Shown here in pieces: positions 9,211 through 18,176 of a DNA stretch of 64,000 nucleotides. The notes under the pieces were generated by a model. That model was not told the DNA's origin. It was given only the letters and a program-made list of their open reading frames with translations, and made no database searches. The stretch is from CAXBDP01 sp963974465 (lineage in GTDB: Bacteria > Bacteroidota > Bacteroidia > Cytophagales > Cyclobacteriaceae): the NCBI GenBank assembly GCA_049340005.1, contig JBMPIY010000015.1; one strand, 5' to 3'. The position numbers and the translations under genes are program-made. The stretch's first letter is position 1, and every line of letters starts with the position of its first letter.

Positions 9211-10040
9211 AGAAATATAAATACCCGTCTGTACTTACAATCGCAGGGTTCGACGGTAGCGGTGGCGCCGGTATCCAAGCAGATATCAAGACGATTTCAG
9301 CCTTGGGATGTTACGCCACATCTGTATTAACAGCCTTACCAATACAAAACACCCAAGGGGTAAAAAATATATTTTCCATTCCCATAACAGCCGTAGCCGA
9401 ACAGCTTGAAACCGTCATGGAAGATATTGTTCCGGACGCCATAAAGATAGGTATGGTACACACATCAGAGCTGGTTGATGTCATCGTACAAACATTGCAA
9501 GAATATAAGCACATCCCTATCGTATTTGACCCAGTAATGGTTGCTACAAGCGGACATCGACTTATTGAAGAAGAGACAATAGGGACTATCATTAAAAAGC
9601 TATTGCCTATTGCCGATATCATCACTCCCAATATGGACGAAGCAGCTATCCTTGCAAAAACTAACGTAGAGACTTTAAAAGATATGCCCTTGGCCGGAGA
9701 GCACATAAAGAAATTAGGCTGTAGAAATATATTATTAAAGGGAGGACATCAGCAAACAGAGGTAATCACTTCCCTGCTTATAGATGAATCCAATACCTAT
9801 CATTCTTTTGAATTTCATAAAATTCAAACCAATAACACCCATGGTTCAGGCTGCACGTTGTCTTCTGCTATAGCATCATTTCTGGCCTTGGGAAAAAGTA
9901 TGTATGAAGCAGTGGAGCTTGGTCAGCAATATGCCTATAATGCTATAAAACACGGTGCAGATACACAAACTGGAAAAGGAAATGGTCCTTTAAATCACTT
10001 TTTTAACCCTCAAAAACTTATCAAAAATGAAATGGTCTGA
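9207..10040 (+). CDS. thiD: hydroxymethylpyrimidine/phosphomethylpyrimidine kinase
   Basis: ThiD phosphorylates HMP and HMP phosphate to give the pyrimidine precursor for ThiE. The ribokinase-fold signature AGFDGSGGAGIQAD is at residues 13-26, FDPVMVATSG in the middle and the catalytic NTHGSGCTLSSAI anion hole near residue 210. Length 277 aa is normal. It overlaps tenA by 14 bases. Confidence 0.95.
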   Translation: MKKYKYPSVLTIAGFDGSGGAGIQADIKTISALGCYATSVLTALPIQNTQGVKNIFSIPITAVAEQLETVMEDIVPDAIKIGMVHTSELVDVIVQTLQEYKHIPIVFDPVMVATSGHRLIEEETIGTIIKKLLPIADIITPNMDEAAILAKTNVETLKDMPLAGEHIKKLGCRNILLKGGHQQTEVITSLLIDESNTYHSFEFHKIQTNNTHGSGCTLSSAIASFLALGKSMYEAVELGQQYAYNAIKHGADTQTGKGNGPLNHFFNPQKLIKNEMV

Positions 10041-10683
10041 AAATGCCTGGCAATCTATAGACGGAATTTATGAATCTATTCTCAAAATGCCCTTTATAGA
10101 AGAACTATCAAACGGCAGTCTCCCATTAAATAAATTTCAGTTTTATATGCTACAGGATTCGTTATACCTCGAGCATTTTGGAAGAGCTCTTGCTCTAATT
10201 GGAGCCAAAGCACACCATATTGATGATACCTTGGCCTATATACGATTTGCAGAAAATGCCATCGTGGTGGAATACGCTTTACACGAATCCTATTTTAAAG
10301 ATTTTGGCGTGTCCGACAAAGGAATCATTCAACCAGTCTGCCATCATTACACACATTTCCTAAAAAGCACAGCAGCATTCGAAGCTGTCGAAGTTGGTAT
10401 GGCAGCAACACTACCTTGTTTTTGGATATATAAAAACGTAGGAGAATATATAATCACCAATCACCAATCCTCTAATAATCCCTTTGAAAAATGGATTGCA
10501 ACCTATGGAGGAGAGGATTTTACCCAAGCCGTAAAGAATGCTATAGATTTATGCGATAAAGCAGCTGAAAATACCACTCAGGCTATAAAACAACAAATGA
10601 CAGAAGCCTTTATTACGGCATCTCGTATGGAATACCTATTTTGGGATGCCGCGTATAAAATGAAAAAATGGAACTCGCACTAA
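10027..10683 (+). CDS. tenA: aminopyrimidine aminohydrolase / thiaminase II
   Basis: TenA hydrolyses aminomethyl-pyrimidine (and thiamine) to HMP, recovering the pyrimidine from degraded thiamine. The 218-aa all-helical protein has the conserved QDSLYL with Asp44 and the nucleophilic Cys131 in TLPCFWIY. As the last gene of thiM-thiE-thiD-tenA it completes a salvage-type set: no thiC, thiG, thiF, thiH or thiO is present in this window. The ATG lies inside thiD, which supports coupling. Confidence 0.92.
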   Translation: MKWSENAWQSIDGIYESILKMPFIEELSNGSLPLNKFQFYMLQDSLYLEHFGRALALIGAKAHHIDDTLAYIRFAENAIVVEYALHESYFKDFGVSDKGIIQPVCHHYTHFLKSTAAFEAVEVGMAATLPCFWIYKNVGEYIITNHQSSNNPFEKWIATYGGEDFTQAVKNAIDLCDKAAENTTQAIKQQMTEAFITASRMEYLFWDAAYKMKKWNSH

Positions 10684-10688
10684 TGAAT

Positions 10689-10704
10689 AAATGCTTTTGC
10701 ATTT
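10689..10704 (+). terminator. weak hairpin after tenA
   Basis: AAATGC-TTTT-GCATTT forms a 6-bp stem 6 bases after the operon stop, followed by ACCTTT. It is AT-rich and may be only a weak terminator. Confidence 0.35.
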
Positions 10705-10787
10705 ACCTTTAAAAGTAAAATAGTTGTTAGCTGTAATAAGGACTTATAGCAACTGGATTGATAACAATAAAATAAAAAAGAATTGTG

Positions 10788-11312
10788 ATGGAATTTAGAC
10801 TAGATCAATCAATTGAAATATTAAGAACAACGCCACGCGTCATAGAGGCATATTTGTCAACACTCTCAAAAAGTTGGATAAAGAACAATGAAGGGGAAGG
10901 CACTTGGAGTCCATATGATATTCTTGGGCATTTAATTTTTGGTGAAAAAACAGATTGGATGAAACGTATCAAAATAGTTTTAAGCGATTCTGATAACAAA
11001 GAGTTTGAACCGTTTGACAGATTTGCTCAGTTACAGAAAGACCAGAGTAAACCAATTGAAACACTGGTTCAAGAATTCAAAGACTTGAGAAAGAAGAACC
11101 TTGATAAATTAGCCTCCCTAAATATTACAGAAAAAGATTTAAGTCGTATTGGAACCCACCCGGAATTGGGAGAAATTACACTTAAACAATTATTAGCTAC
11201 TTGGGCGGTGCATGATTTAGGTCACATCGCACAAATATCGCGAGTAATGGCAAAACAGTACGCAAAAGAAGTGGGACCTTGGGTAGAATATTTAAGTATT
11301 TTGAAGAAGTAA
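10788..11312 (+). CDS. DinB-superfamily protein
   Basis: The 174-aa helical protein has the three-His arrangement of DinB/YfiT four-helix bundles: His in WSPYDILGHL (about residue 48) and a HDLGH pair near residues 143-147. Such proteins bind a divalent metal; several are thiol transferases, many have no known role. I chose the ATG at 10788; a GTG one codon upstream would add one residue. It is separate from the thi operon (about 105 bases) and is one of five DinB-like genes in this window. Confidence 0.8.
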   Translation: MEFRLDQSIEILRTTPRVIEAYLSTLSKSWIKNNEGEGTWSPYDILGHLIFGEKTDWMKRIKIVLSDSDNKEFEPFDRFAQLQKDQSKPIETLVQEFKDLRKKNLDKLASLNITEKDLSRIGTHPELGEITLKQLLATWAVHDLGHIAQISRVMAKQYAKEVGPWVEYLSILKK

Positions 11313-11480
11313 AGCCATTTTACACTCCAAGCTACCCTACCCTATTTTGAATACAGTGCCCCTAGCAACTTTATGATAGTTATAGGAAGATTTTACTTAT
11401 CTTTCTTACTTCACTTTAAATAATTTAATGGTCAAATATAGTTGGTAAACTTCTTATAAGACATTGACATACAGAATTTT

Positions 11481-11520
11481 AAAAGAACCTTATTGAAAAC
11501 CAATTTCATAAGGTTCTTTT
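11481..11520. terminator. bidirectional-type hairpin terminator
   Basis: A perfect 13-bp stem (AAAAGAACCTTAT / ATAAGGTTCTTTT) with a 14-base loop and flanking A/T runs. It lies about 170 bases after the DinB gene. The rest of 11313-11866 shows no gene. Confidence 0.7.
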
Positions 11521-11866
11521 ATTTCTTGTCATCGTCAAAAACGGTATTGGGCTTGTGTTTTTTTAGTCTCTATTAAGTGGGAAAACAAGCAGGAAAACAC
11601 CGCTATAAATGCAAAAAATCACGAAATTCTTTTCACAGGACCCCAACTCTTCTCTATAGCCAATATCAAGCAATGGATCTACTTCGAAAAATAGCTCGTC
11701 AGTATACTTACTTTAGACCAACTTGTCCTTTAAACTCAACTTAATAGTAAAAAATAAAATCGAACTCCAAAACCAGTTGTACCATAATTTATGAAATTAC
11801 TTAAATATAAGATTTTCTTAAAGTGAAATTCCCTGTATATATTGAATCCATTCATCAATAGTCACC

Positions 11867-12370
11867 ATGAAAAAGCAGTTCCCCATTTTCACCCTTATAT
11901 TGTTCAGCCTTATTCTTTCATGCAGTCCAGCAACAGAGAAAGAAGCGGGAGGTGTAAACCTATTAGAGCCAGAATTAACCAATTGGCTCGTTGGGAATTG
12001 GGAATTTACCCAAAGTCAAATACCCACCTTCGAAACTTGGAAAAAGGAAAATGACTCCACCCTAAGTGGCTATAGCTATGCCGTAAGAAATGGAGATACC
12101 ATCGTAACCGAACGACTGCTTTGGCAAATAAGAGAAGGAGAATCGTATTACATCCCAACAGTGGACGGCCAAAACGATAACGAAGCAATCCTATTCAAGC
12201 TTAGCTCCTCTTTAGCCAACCAATGGATTTTCGAAAATCCAACCCATGATTTCCCACAGAAAATCACCTATACCAAAATAGATGAAAATCAATTAACCGC
12301 TGAGATCTCCGCCCAAACAGACTCCAGCGAAAGGAAGATTACTTTTCCGATGAGACGAGTGGTTAAATAA
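11867..12370 (+). CDS. DUF6265-type lipoprotein
   Basis: The 167-aa product has a lipoprotein signal (hydrophobic stretch ending LSCSP, Cys at about residue 20). The mature part has the pattern WLVGNWEF, an SGYSY strand, and the motif FENPTHDFPQKITY characteristic of the DUF6265 family, a lipocalin-like small beta-barrel of unknown function. About 97 bases separate it from the S10 peptidase gene, so they may share a transcript or not. Function unknown. Confidence 0.75.
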   Translation: MKKQFPIFTLILFSLILSCSPATEKEAGGVNLLEPELTNWLVGNWEFTQSQIPTFETWKKENDSTLSGYSYAVRNGDTIVTERLLWQIREGESYYIPTVDGQNDNEAILFKLSSSLANQWIFENPTHDFPQKITYTKIDENQLTAEISAQTDSSERKITFPMRRVVK

Positions 12371-12466
12371 CAACAAATTCATATCGAATACCTTTTCCCT
12401 CCCGCCATCATTTTTCATTGTTTTTTATCGATGAATCAAATTACCTTGGGAAAAAATTGATTTACT

Positions 12467-13936
12467 ATGAAAAACATCCTCTTTCTCCTATTAGTCTTTA
12501 TCCCCAATCTGCTTTTTGCACAGGAAAAAACAGTCGAACCAAAATCATTTATCACCCAGCATGAGAATACGTTCAATGGCCAAAGGATAAAATACCAGGC
12601 TATTGCTAAAGAGACTTTTCTAAGAAATGATGCCGGTAAGGAAGTAGCTGCATTTTGGTCTATCAGTTATATCAAAGAAGATGTAGCAGACAAAAAGAAT
12701 CGACCTGTAACTTTCGTGTTCAATGGTGGACCCGGTTCTGCTTCTATCTGGCTGCATATGGGCTTTTTTGGCCCGCATGTGGTAAAAGTAGAAGGTGACT
12801 ATATGCAAGGCAAAAGCCTAAACCAACCACCTGTTGTCAAGAATGAGGATTTCTTGCTGGACATCACCGATATTGTTTTTGTAGATCCTATTGGCACTGG
12901 TTTCAGCAGAGTAATTGGCGAAGGCAAGGAAGAAGATTACTGGGGGTTAAATGAAGATGCTGCTTCAGTAGCCGAATTTATTCGCACTTGGGTAGCTGAC
13001 AACAACCGTTGGATGTCGCCAAAATTTATGGCGGGTGAGAGCTTTGGAACTACCCGAGCTGCGGCGGTCACCAAAGTGCTGCAAGGAGGAGGCCGTGCTA
13101 TGGGAATGAACGGCATTATCCTCATTTCCCAAGCCTTGGATTATGCCGGCTCCACATCTGCGCCAGATAATATCACTTCCTATTTCACCTATCTGCCAAG
13201 TATGGCTACCACAGCTTGGTTTCACAAAAAAGCCGGTGAAGGCAAAACTATTGAAGCCTTTGCCCAAGAAGCTCGTGAATTTGCCTACAACGAATATTTA
13301 CCCGCTCTCTACAAAGGAGACTTTTTAAGTACTGCGGAAAAATCAGCCTTAGCCAATCGCTTAAGCTATTTTATTGGTTTGGATGCCGATTACATACTCC
13401 GATCCAACAACCGAGTGCAGATGAATAGATTCAAAAAAGAATTACTAAAAGATGAAGGCAGAGCCATTGGAACTCTAGATGGAAGATACTCCGGAGAAGA
13501 AGCAGACCAAGTGGCAGACAGACCCACGCTTGGAGATGCGTCCAGCTATTTGACTACTCCAGGCTATACAGCGGCATTTAATGATTACCTAGCCAATGTG
13601 CTGCAAGTAAAAATGGAGAATCCATACCTTACCAGCAACCGCAGAATTGGCGGGAGGTGGAAATGGTTCTATGGTGGCGAACCAAAATACGTAAACACCA
13701 GCCGCGATTTGGGTGAATCGATGCGTACAAATCCGGAATTGAAAGTACTCGTAGCTTCCGGCTATTACGATTTGATCACTCCATTTCTTGATGCAGAATA
13801 CACCTTCTCCAGAAATGGAATGGTGCTCGACAGGGTGAAATTCACCTATTACGAAGGCGGCCATATGATGTACAATAACGAGCCCGATTTCAAGCAATTA
13901 GCTAAGGATATTCGGGCGTTTATTTTGGAGAGGTAA
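12467..13936 (+). CDS. secreted S10 serine carboxypeptidase
   Basis: S10 peptidases remove C-terminal residues, usually at acidic pH. This 489-aa protein has a signal peptide (1-19, ending LFAQ) and all expected elements: the oxyanion segment FNGGPGSAS (residues ~85-93), the nucleophile in MAGESFGTTR (Ser192), Asp435 in SGYYDLITP and His466 in EGGHMMY. The catalytic triad is complete, so the enzyme is probably active in the periplasm or outside the cell. Bacteroidota carry several such peptidases for peptide use. Confidence 0.9.
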   Translation: MKNILFLLLVFIPNLLFAQEKTVEPKSFITQHENTFNGQRIKYQAIAKETFLRNDAGKEVAAFWSISYIKEDVADKKNRPVTFVFNGGPGSASIWLHMGFFGPHVVKVEGDYMQGKSLNQPPVVKNEDFLLDITDIVFVDPIGTGFSRVIGEGKEEDYWGLNEDAASVAEFIRTWVADNNRWMSPKFMAGESFGTTRAAAVTKVLQGGGRAMGMNGIILISQALDYAGSTSAPDNITSYFTYLPSMATTAWFHKKAGEGKTIEAFAQEAREFAYNEYLPALYKGDFLSTAEKSALANRLSYFIGLDADYILRSNNRVQMNRFKKELLKDEGRAIGTLDGRYSGEEADQVADRPTLGDASSYLTTPGYTAAFNDYLANVLQVKMENPYLTSNRRIGGRWKWFYGGEPKYVNTSRDLGESMRTNPELKVLVASGYYDLITPFLDAEYTFSRNGMVLDRVKFTYYEGGHMMYNNEPDFKQLAKDIRAFILER

Positions 13937-14027
13937 TTTTAGTCTCTGTATTCAGGATCATATTTAGGGGTTTTGATAATAAGAAAATCAGATCAAATAG
14001 TTGGTAGGAATGAATGGATAACATCGA

Positions 14028-14061
14028 CCGTTGTAGACGCGATTAATCGCGTCTACAACGG
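14028..14061. repeat. perfect 34-bp palindrome (REP-like)
   Basis: Perfect inverted repeat, half-site CCGTTGTAGACGCGATT. Its GTAGA(C/G)... core has the same design as palindromes at 14222-14249, 17520-17547 and 17897-17924, which lie inside REP-transposase reading frames. This one is intergenic, just upstream of a transposase remnant. Confidence 0.75.
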
Positions 14062-14128
14062 AACTACTATCGGAAACCATACCCACCTGTTCTACATTTG
14101 CAATGTTGAACACGCAGATAAATAGGAT

Positions 14129-14521
14129 TTGCAATGCGACAATAGCCATCCCATCCCGAAAACAAACCCTGATGACTCGGCTGGTGTTAATAAACAAAAT
14201 GACGATCCAAACAGCAGTCTTGTAGAGATGTTGCATGCAACGTCTCTACGCACTGAAAATCAACAAAATCCGCAAGAACAAAAGGATTCAAAAAATAAAT
14301 TTATGGCTGGAATTTCACCCAAATCGAATTCTGTAAGTGCCATTATTCGTTCCTACCAATCCGCCGTAACTAAACACGCCAACCGACTAGGATTAGAAAA
14401 TTCTTGGCAACCCCGCTACCACGACCATATTATCCGCAACGAAGAAGAATTTCAACGAATTACCTATTATATCAAAACAAATCCTGAGAATTGGGAAAAG
14501 GATAAGTTTTATTCTGAATAA
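14129..14521 (+). pseudogene. REP-associated tyrosine transposase remnant (C-terminal half)
   Basis: The last ~60 codons match, almost residue for residue, the C-terminus of the complete transposase at 17533-18159: WQPRYHDHIIRNEEEFQRI followed by YIKTNPENWEKDKFY. This part carries the catalytic tyrosine helix. The N-terminal HUH domain (PNHFH) is absent, so it is a relic. A 28-base near-palindrome (14222-14249) lies in frame inside the linker. Confidence 0.8.
14222..14249. repeat. in-frame palindrome inside transposase remnant
   Basis: GTAGAGATGTTGCA / TGCAACGTCTCTAC, a 28-base inverted repeat with one mismatched pair. It is translated in frame (part of the sequence EMLHATSLR) in the linker between the HUH domain and the tyrosine helix. 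Confidence 0.75.
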
Positions 14522-14548
14522 GTGTGTTTTGGAAGAGCATAATTGTGA

Positions 14549-15442
14549 TTAAGCTACTTCACTTAAAATCAACTTATAGCCAACTCCTCGAATATTGATG
14601 ATCTTTACATTGGTGTCTGCTTCTAGCTTCTTTCTTAATTTAGATATAAAAACATCTAATGTTCTTCCGACATAATCGCCTTGATCACCCCATACATTCT
14701 TAAGGATTAGTTCCCTTTCAACTGTTGAATTGGCTGAACTGTACAAAAGAAAAAGTAAATCTGCTTCTTTACTTGTTAACTCAACTCGTTCGTTTTTATG
14801 CACAAGCTCCATATTTCGTTGATCAAACTTATAATTACCAATAGGGATTAGATTTGAGCCACCTTTAGCCCTTTGATTTTTCTTCCAAACGAAAGCAATT
14901 GTACCAAACAGGAAAAGCAATAAGATGAGTCCTGCATTTTTATTAGAGTTTGCATATTGCAAAAATGCATTGTTCTCCATACTTATTCCACTCGTTTCAA
15001 ATTCTACTGGACTAACCTCTAGCATGCTTACCAAAATCATATAACATCCCTTTGGTTGAAGTCGTCCTTCACATGGAAGCATCTCCTGATTTACATCAAT
15101 AATCTCGTAACTGTACACTACTTCGTTGGTTGCACAATCCACAACCTCCACAATGTAATGGTTGGCAATGTGTCTTTCTTTTACCACTGAATGAATCGCT
15201 ATTCCTAAATCTTCAGGGTCAAAAGCAAATTCCGTCGCAAACTCAATCTTGTACTTCCCTCCTTCTTTTTTGATTGGTAATACCCGTGATGTACTATCGC
15301 CCTGACTAAGTAATACTTGATGGCCAATCATTCGCATGGACACTTTGTTGTGGCTTTCTTCAAATTCCGTTTGCGCATCAGCTGGGTTTAAGGTGAAAAC
15401 GGTTAAAAAAGCAATAAGTATAAATCTAAATCCTTCAATCAT
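14549..15442 (-). CDS. membrane-anchored winged-helix transcription regulator
   Basis: The 297-aa protein has a signal peptide (1-24, ending ADAQ), a ~145-residue presumed periplasmic domain, one membrane helix (about 170-187, LILLLFLFGTIAFVW) followed by a basic stop-transfer, and a C-terminal OmpR/PhoB-type winged-helix domain (about 200-295: LTSKEADLLFLL, the recognition helix GRTLDVFISKLRKKL and the wing IRGVGYKL). DNA-binding therefore faces the cytoplasm and the sensor part faces the periplasm, the reverse order of ToxR/CadC. It is divergent from the S41 lipoprotein gene at 15574; phased TTTAC repeats lie between. Signal unknown. Confidence 0.85.
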   Translation of the reverse strand: MIEGFRFILIAFLTVFTLNPADAQTEFEESHNKVSMRMIGHQVLLSQGDSTSRVLPIKKEGGKYKIEFATEFAFDPEDLGIAIHSVVKERHIANHYIVEVVDCATNEVVYSYEIIDVNQEMLPCEGRLQPKGCYMILVSMLEVSPVEFETSGISMENNAFLQYANSNKNAGLILLLFLFGTIAFVWKKNQRAKGGSNLIPIGNYKFDQRNMELVHKNERVELTSKEADLLFLLYSSANSTVERELILKNVWGDQGDYVGRTLDVFISKLRKKLEADTNVKIINIRGVGYKLILSEVA

Positions 15443-15449
15443 GATCCTA

Positions 15450-15457
15450 CAAAGCTA
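15450..15457 (-). promoter_or_regulatory. -7 box (TAGCTTTG) of the winged-helix gene
   Basis: On the minus strand TAGCTTTG ends only 7 bases before the ATG, so the transcript would be leaderless or nearly so. The octamer is identical to the one before the thi riboswitch. Confidence 0.5.
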
Positions 15458-15483
15458 TTTGTTTCATTTAACAATTAAGTTGT

Positions 15484-15514
15484 TTTACACTCCATTTACG
15501 ATAATTTACACTCC
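15484..15514. promoter_or_regulatory. three helically phased TTTAC repeats (candidate operator)
   Basis: On the plus strand TTTAC occurs at 15484, 15495 and 15505; the outer two are part of the identical decamer TTTACACTCC spaced exactly 21 bases apart. Spacing of 10-11 bases is how OmpR/PhoB-type winged helices contact direct repeats. The site lies between the regulator gene and the divergent S41 gene, so autoregulation or control of both is plausible. Confidence 0.55.
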
Positions 15515-15573
15515 TTTGCCTTAACTGAGCTCATTCACCTATACTTTTATGCCTCTAAGACAATTCAATTAAT

Positions 15574-17319
15574 ATGACTAGAATGTATAAACTTTTAGGA
15601 ATTTTATTAATCCTATCCTTGTCATTTCAATGTAGTGAAAACAAGGTAGAAATTTCATCAGAAGATTCTAAGATGGATCATCAAAAATTATCAATAGTTC
15701 AAGAATTGAAAGAGAGGGAAAGTCTAACCATCGACGAGAAAATTGCCCTTTATCTCAAATTAAAATCAGAAAACTATGAGGACTATAATTTTGAAAATGA
15801 AGATGAGCTCACTTTGTATGGATACTCTTTTTTGTGGGAGGGTGATATAGAAAATGCGCTTAAAATTTTTCATCTAATAGCCGAAGAATTTAACTCTGCA
15901 AACTCATACGACAATTTAGGGGAGGCGTATCTGATGGGTGAAAATACTGAATTAGCCCTTATTAACTATAGAAAATCACTCGAATTGAATCCAGAGAATT
16001 TTAATGCAGAAGATCAAATAGAATTAATAGAAAATCCTGAAAAAGCACTTGAGACACCAGCCGATAAATTCGCTAAGGTTTATTCAGTGGATGAATACAA
16101 AAATGATCTAGACCAATTAGGTAATAAATTGCTTGAAGTCCATCCAAATGCACTTAAATTCATTTCCAAAGATGATTTTTGGAAAACAATTGAAGAGAAA
16201 AAATCACTTATCAAAGCCAACACTACCTATGGAGAATTCATTTGGCATTGCAGTGAAATCATTGCAAATATCAATTGCTCTCACACTTCCTTAAATCGGT
16301 TCTTTCAGGAAAGTCAAATGTTACCTGTTTCAATGCGATTTCCGCTTCAAGTCCGTTTGGTTAATGAACAGTTGTTTGTTATTGATCCTTTAAACAATGG
16401 TAAAAGCATTAAATTAAAAGACGAAATTTTAAGCATAAATGGAATTTTGATAAATGACCTTGTAGACGATATTTACAAACATATATCATCACAAGGTTAC
16501 ATAACTACAGCTAAAAAGCAGTTTTTTAATACTTGGGCAACAGCTATGATTCCATATGCTCTTCAATTTCCGGCATCGTACAATGTAGTTATTAAAGGTG
16601 CTAATAAACCTATAAATTTAGACAAAGCTGAAAGCTTTAAAGACTTATTCCGTGATCCTTCTATTAGATCTTGTGGTGAAGATTTATGCCTTGAAGTATT
16701 AAATAATAATACTGCGTTATTGACAATTTCATCTTTCAATTATTACCCTTGGAATAATCTATCTGTTTTTACTGATTTTATTGATAAAAGCATGAAGGAA
16801 ATTAACGAGAAGGGAGTAAAAAACCTCATCGTTGATGTTCGATTCAATGGGGGAGGTTCTCAGCAATCTGCTATTCATTTACTTCGATATTTGGTTGATA
16901 AACCTTTTAAATATTATTCAAAAGCTGATTTTGAAGGAAAAACAAACAAAATTGATGGTGAAGAAATTATCCAGCCTTTTAAAGATCGGTTTCTAGGAAA
17001 TCAATATTTCATAATTGACGGAGAAGGTAATTCTACTACAGGTCACTTTATGTCCTTGGTCAAAGCCTTTGATCTTGGGATAATTGTGGGAGAAGAGCTC
17101 GGGTCAAATCATTTTTGCTCGGCAGGTCAAACTATTTGTAGACTTTCGAATACAAAACTGCAATACTATGTAGCAAATAATACTCATGTTTCTACTGCTA
17201 CATCCTTCCCTGACGAAATAGGCATTTTACCCGATTATTACGTCACACAAGATATCGATGCCTTTTTAGAAAAGAAAGATGTGGTAAAAGCTTTTACTCT
17301 TAACCTCATAAATGAATAG
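15574..17319 (+). CDS. S41-family peptidase lipoprotein with TPR region
   Basis: The 581-aa protein begins with a lipoprotein signal (Cys in SFQCSE, about residue 20; a second ATG at 15583 would shorten it by three residues). Residues ~85-150 form one or two TPR-like helical hairpins. The C-terminal half is an S41 (tail-specific/CtpA-like) peptidase core: VDVRFNGGGS strand, then a nucleophile segment GNSTTGHF with Ser near residue 486. A PDZ-like region probably lies between. It shares its upstream region with the divergent winged-helix regulator. Substrate unknown. Confidence 0.82.
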   Translation: MTRMYKLLGILLILSLSFQCSENKVEISSEDSKMDHQKLSIVQELKERESLTIDEKIALYLKLKSENYEDYNFENEDELTLYGYSFLWEGDIENALKIFHLIAEEFNSANSYDNLGEAYLMGENTELALINYRKSLELNPENFNAEDQIELIENPEKALETPADKFAKVYSVDEYKNDLDQLGNKLLEVHPNALKFISKDDFWKTIEEKKSLIKANTTYGEFIWHCSEIIANINCSHTSLNRFFQESQMLPVSMRFPLQVRLVNEQLFVIDPLNNGKSIKLKDEILSINGILINDLVDDIYKHISSQGYITTAKKQFFNTWATAMIPYALQFPASYNVVIKGANKPINLDKAESFKDLFRDPSIRSCGEDLCLEVLNNNTALLTISSFNYYPWNNLSVFTDFIDKSMKEINEKGVKNLIVDVRFNGGGSQQSAIHLLRYLVDKPFKYYSKADFEGKTNKIDGEEIIQPFKDRFLGNQYFIIDGEGNSTTGHFMSLVKAFDLGIIVGEELGSNHFCSAGQTICRLSNTKLQYYVANNTHVSTATSFPDEIGILPDYYVTQDIDAFLEKKDVVKAFTLNLINE

Positions 17320-17321
17320 TT

Positions 17322-17591
17322 TTGAGATTAATTGCTGCAAAAGGCATAATCGCAGATATCCTATGGCACCAAATTCCACGAAATGCACCAAATGTTGAAT
17401 TGGGTGAATTTGTGGTGATGCCAAATCATATTCATGGGATTTTGATTTTGAATAAACCTAATACCACCAATAACCCCATTGACGTTACTAAACAAAATGA
17501 CGACCCAAACAGCAATCATGTAGATACGTTGCATGCAACGTATCTACGTGCTGATTACCAACAATTTGGACAGATTCAAAAACAAATATAG
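17322..17591 (+). pseudogene. REP-associated transposase remnant (HUH part)
   Basis: The 89-codon frame begins just after the S41 stop and reads through the HUH motif VVMPNHIHGILIL followed by the linker with an in-frame palindrome (VDTLHATYLR), then runs out. It lacks the N-terminal strands and the tyrosine helix. It is best read as the middle part of a REP transposase whose 3' end has been replaced by the complete copy that follows. Confidence 0.7.
17520..17547. repeat. perfect 28-bp palindrome across two transposase frames
   Basis: GTAGATACGTTGCA / TGCAACGTATCTAC, a perfect inverted repeat. It is in frame within the first remnant, and the ATG at 17533 in its centre is the apparent start codon of the next transposase gene. 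Confidence 0.8.
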
Positions 17592-18159
17592 AATACAATC
17601 AGCCCGCGCTCAATGGTGGGATTATGGATGGAATGGTAGCTATTTCGTTACTATTTGCACCTGGGAAAAGGAACGGTATTTTGGGGATATTGTGGATGGG
17701 GGAATGGTTTTGTCAGATATTGGGAAAATTGCGCAAACAGAATGGTTAAAGACATTTGAAATGCGACCAGATATGAATTTATGGATGGGTGAATATGTGA
17801 TAATGCCCAATCATTTTCACGCTATAATTGGCATTGGTCTCAATGAGTTTAACACTAAACGTAAAAGCCAAAATGAGATAAATTGCTTAACTGAACGTAG
17901 AGACGCAATGCATTGCGTCTCTACCTGCAATCAACAACCAAAAAATAAATTTGGGTCTCAGTCTAAAAATTTAGCATCTATTGTTCGAGGATTTAAAATC
18001 GGTGTCTCAACATATTGTCGCAAAACTAAATCAGCATTCGCCTGGCAACCCCGCTACCATGACCATATTATCCGCAACGAAGAAGAATTTCAACGAATTA
18101 CTAATTATATCAAAACAAATCCTGAGAATTGGGAAAAGGATAAGTTTTATTGTAATTGA
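17533..18159 (+). mobile_element. REP-associated tyrosine transposase (complete)
   Basis: This 208-aa member of the Y1/IS200-like RAYT family cuts and joins single-stranded REP hairpins. It has YRIQSARAQWWDYGWNGSYF, FVTICTWEKERYFG, the HUH motif VIMPNHFHAIIG, a linker with an in-frame palindrome (RRDAMHCVST) and the C-terminal YHDHIIRNEEEF helix with the catalytic Tyr. The only in-frame ATG is at 17533, within the palindrome of the preceding remnant; the first ~10 residues are unlike RAYTs, so the original start was probably lost. Confidence 0.85.
17897..17924. repeat. perfect 28-bp palindrome inside the complete transposase
   Basis: GTAGAGACGCAATG / CATTGCGTCTCTAC. It lies in frame in the linker of the transposase, at the same place as the palindromes in the two remnants although the central bases and translated words differ. 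Confidence 0.85.
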
Positions 18160-18176
18160 ATTTCAATTTATAAACC

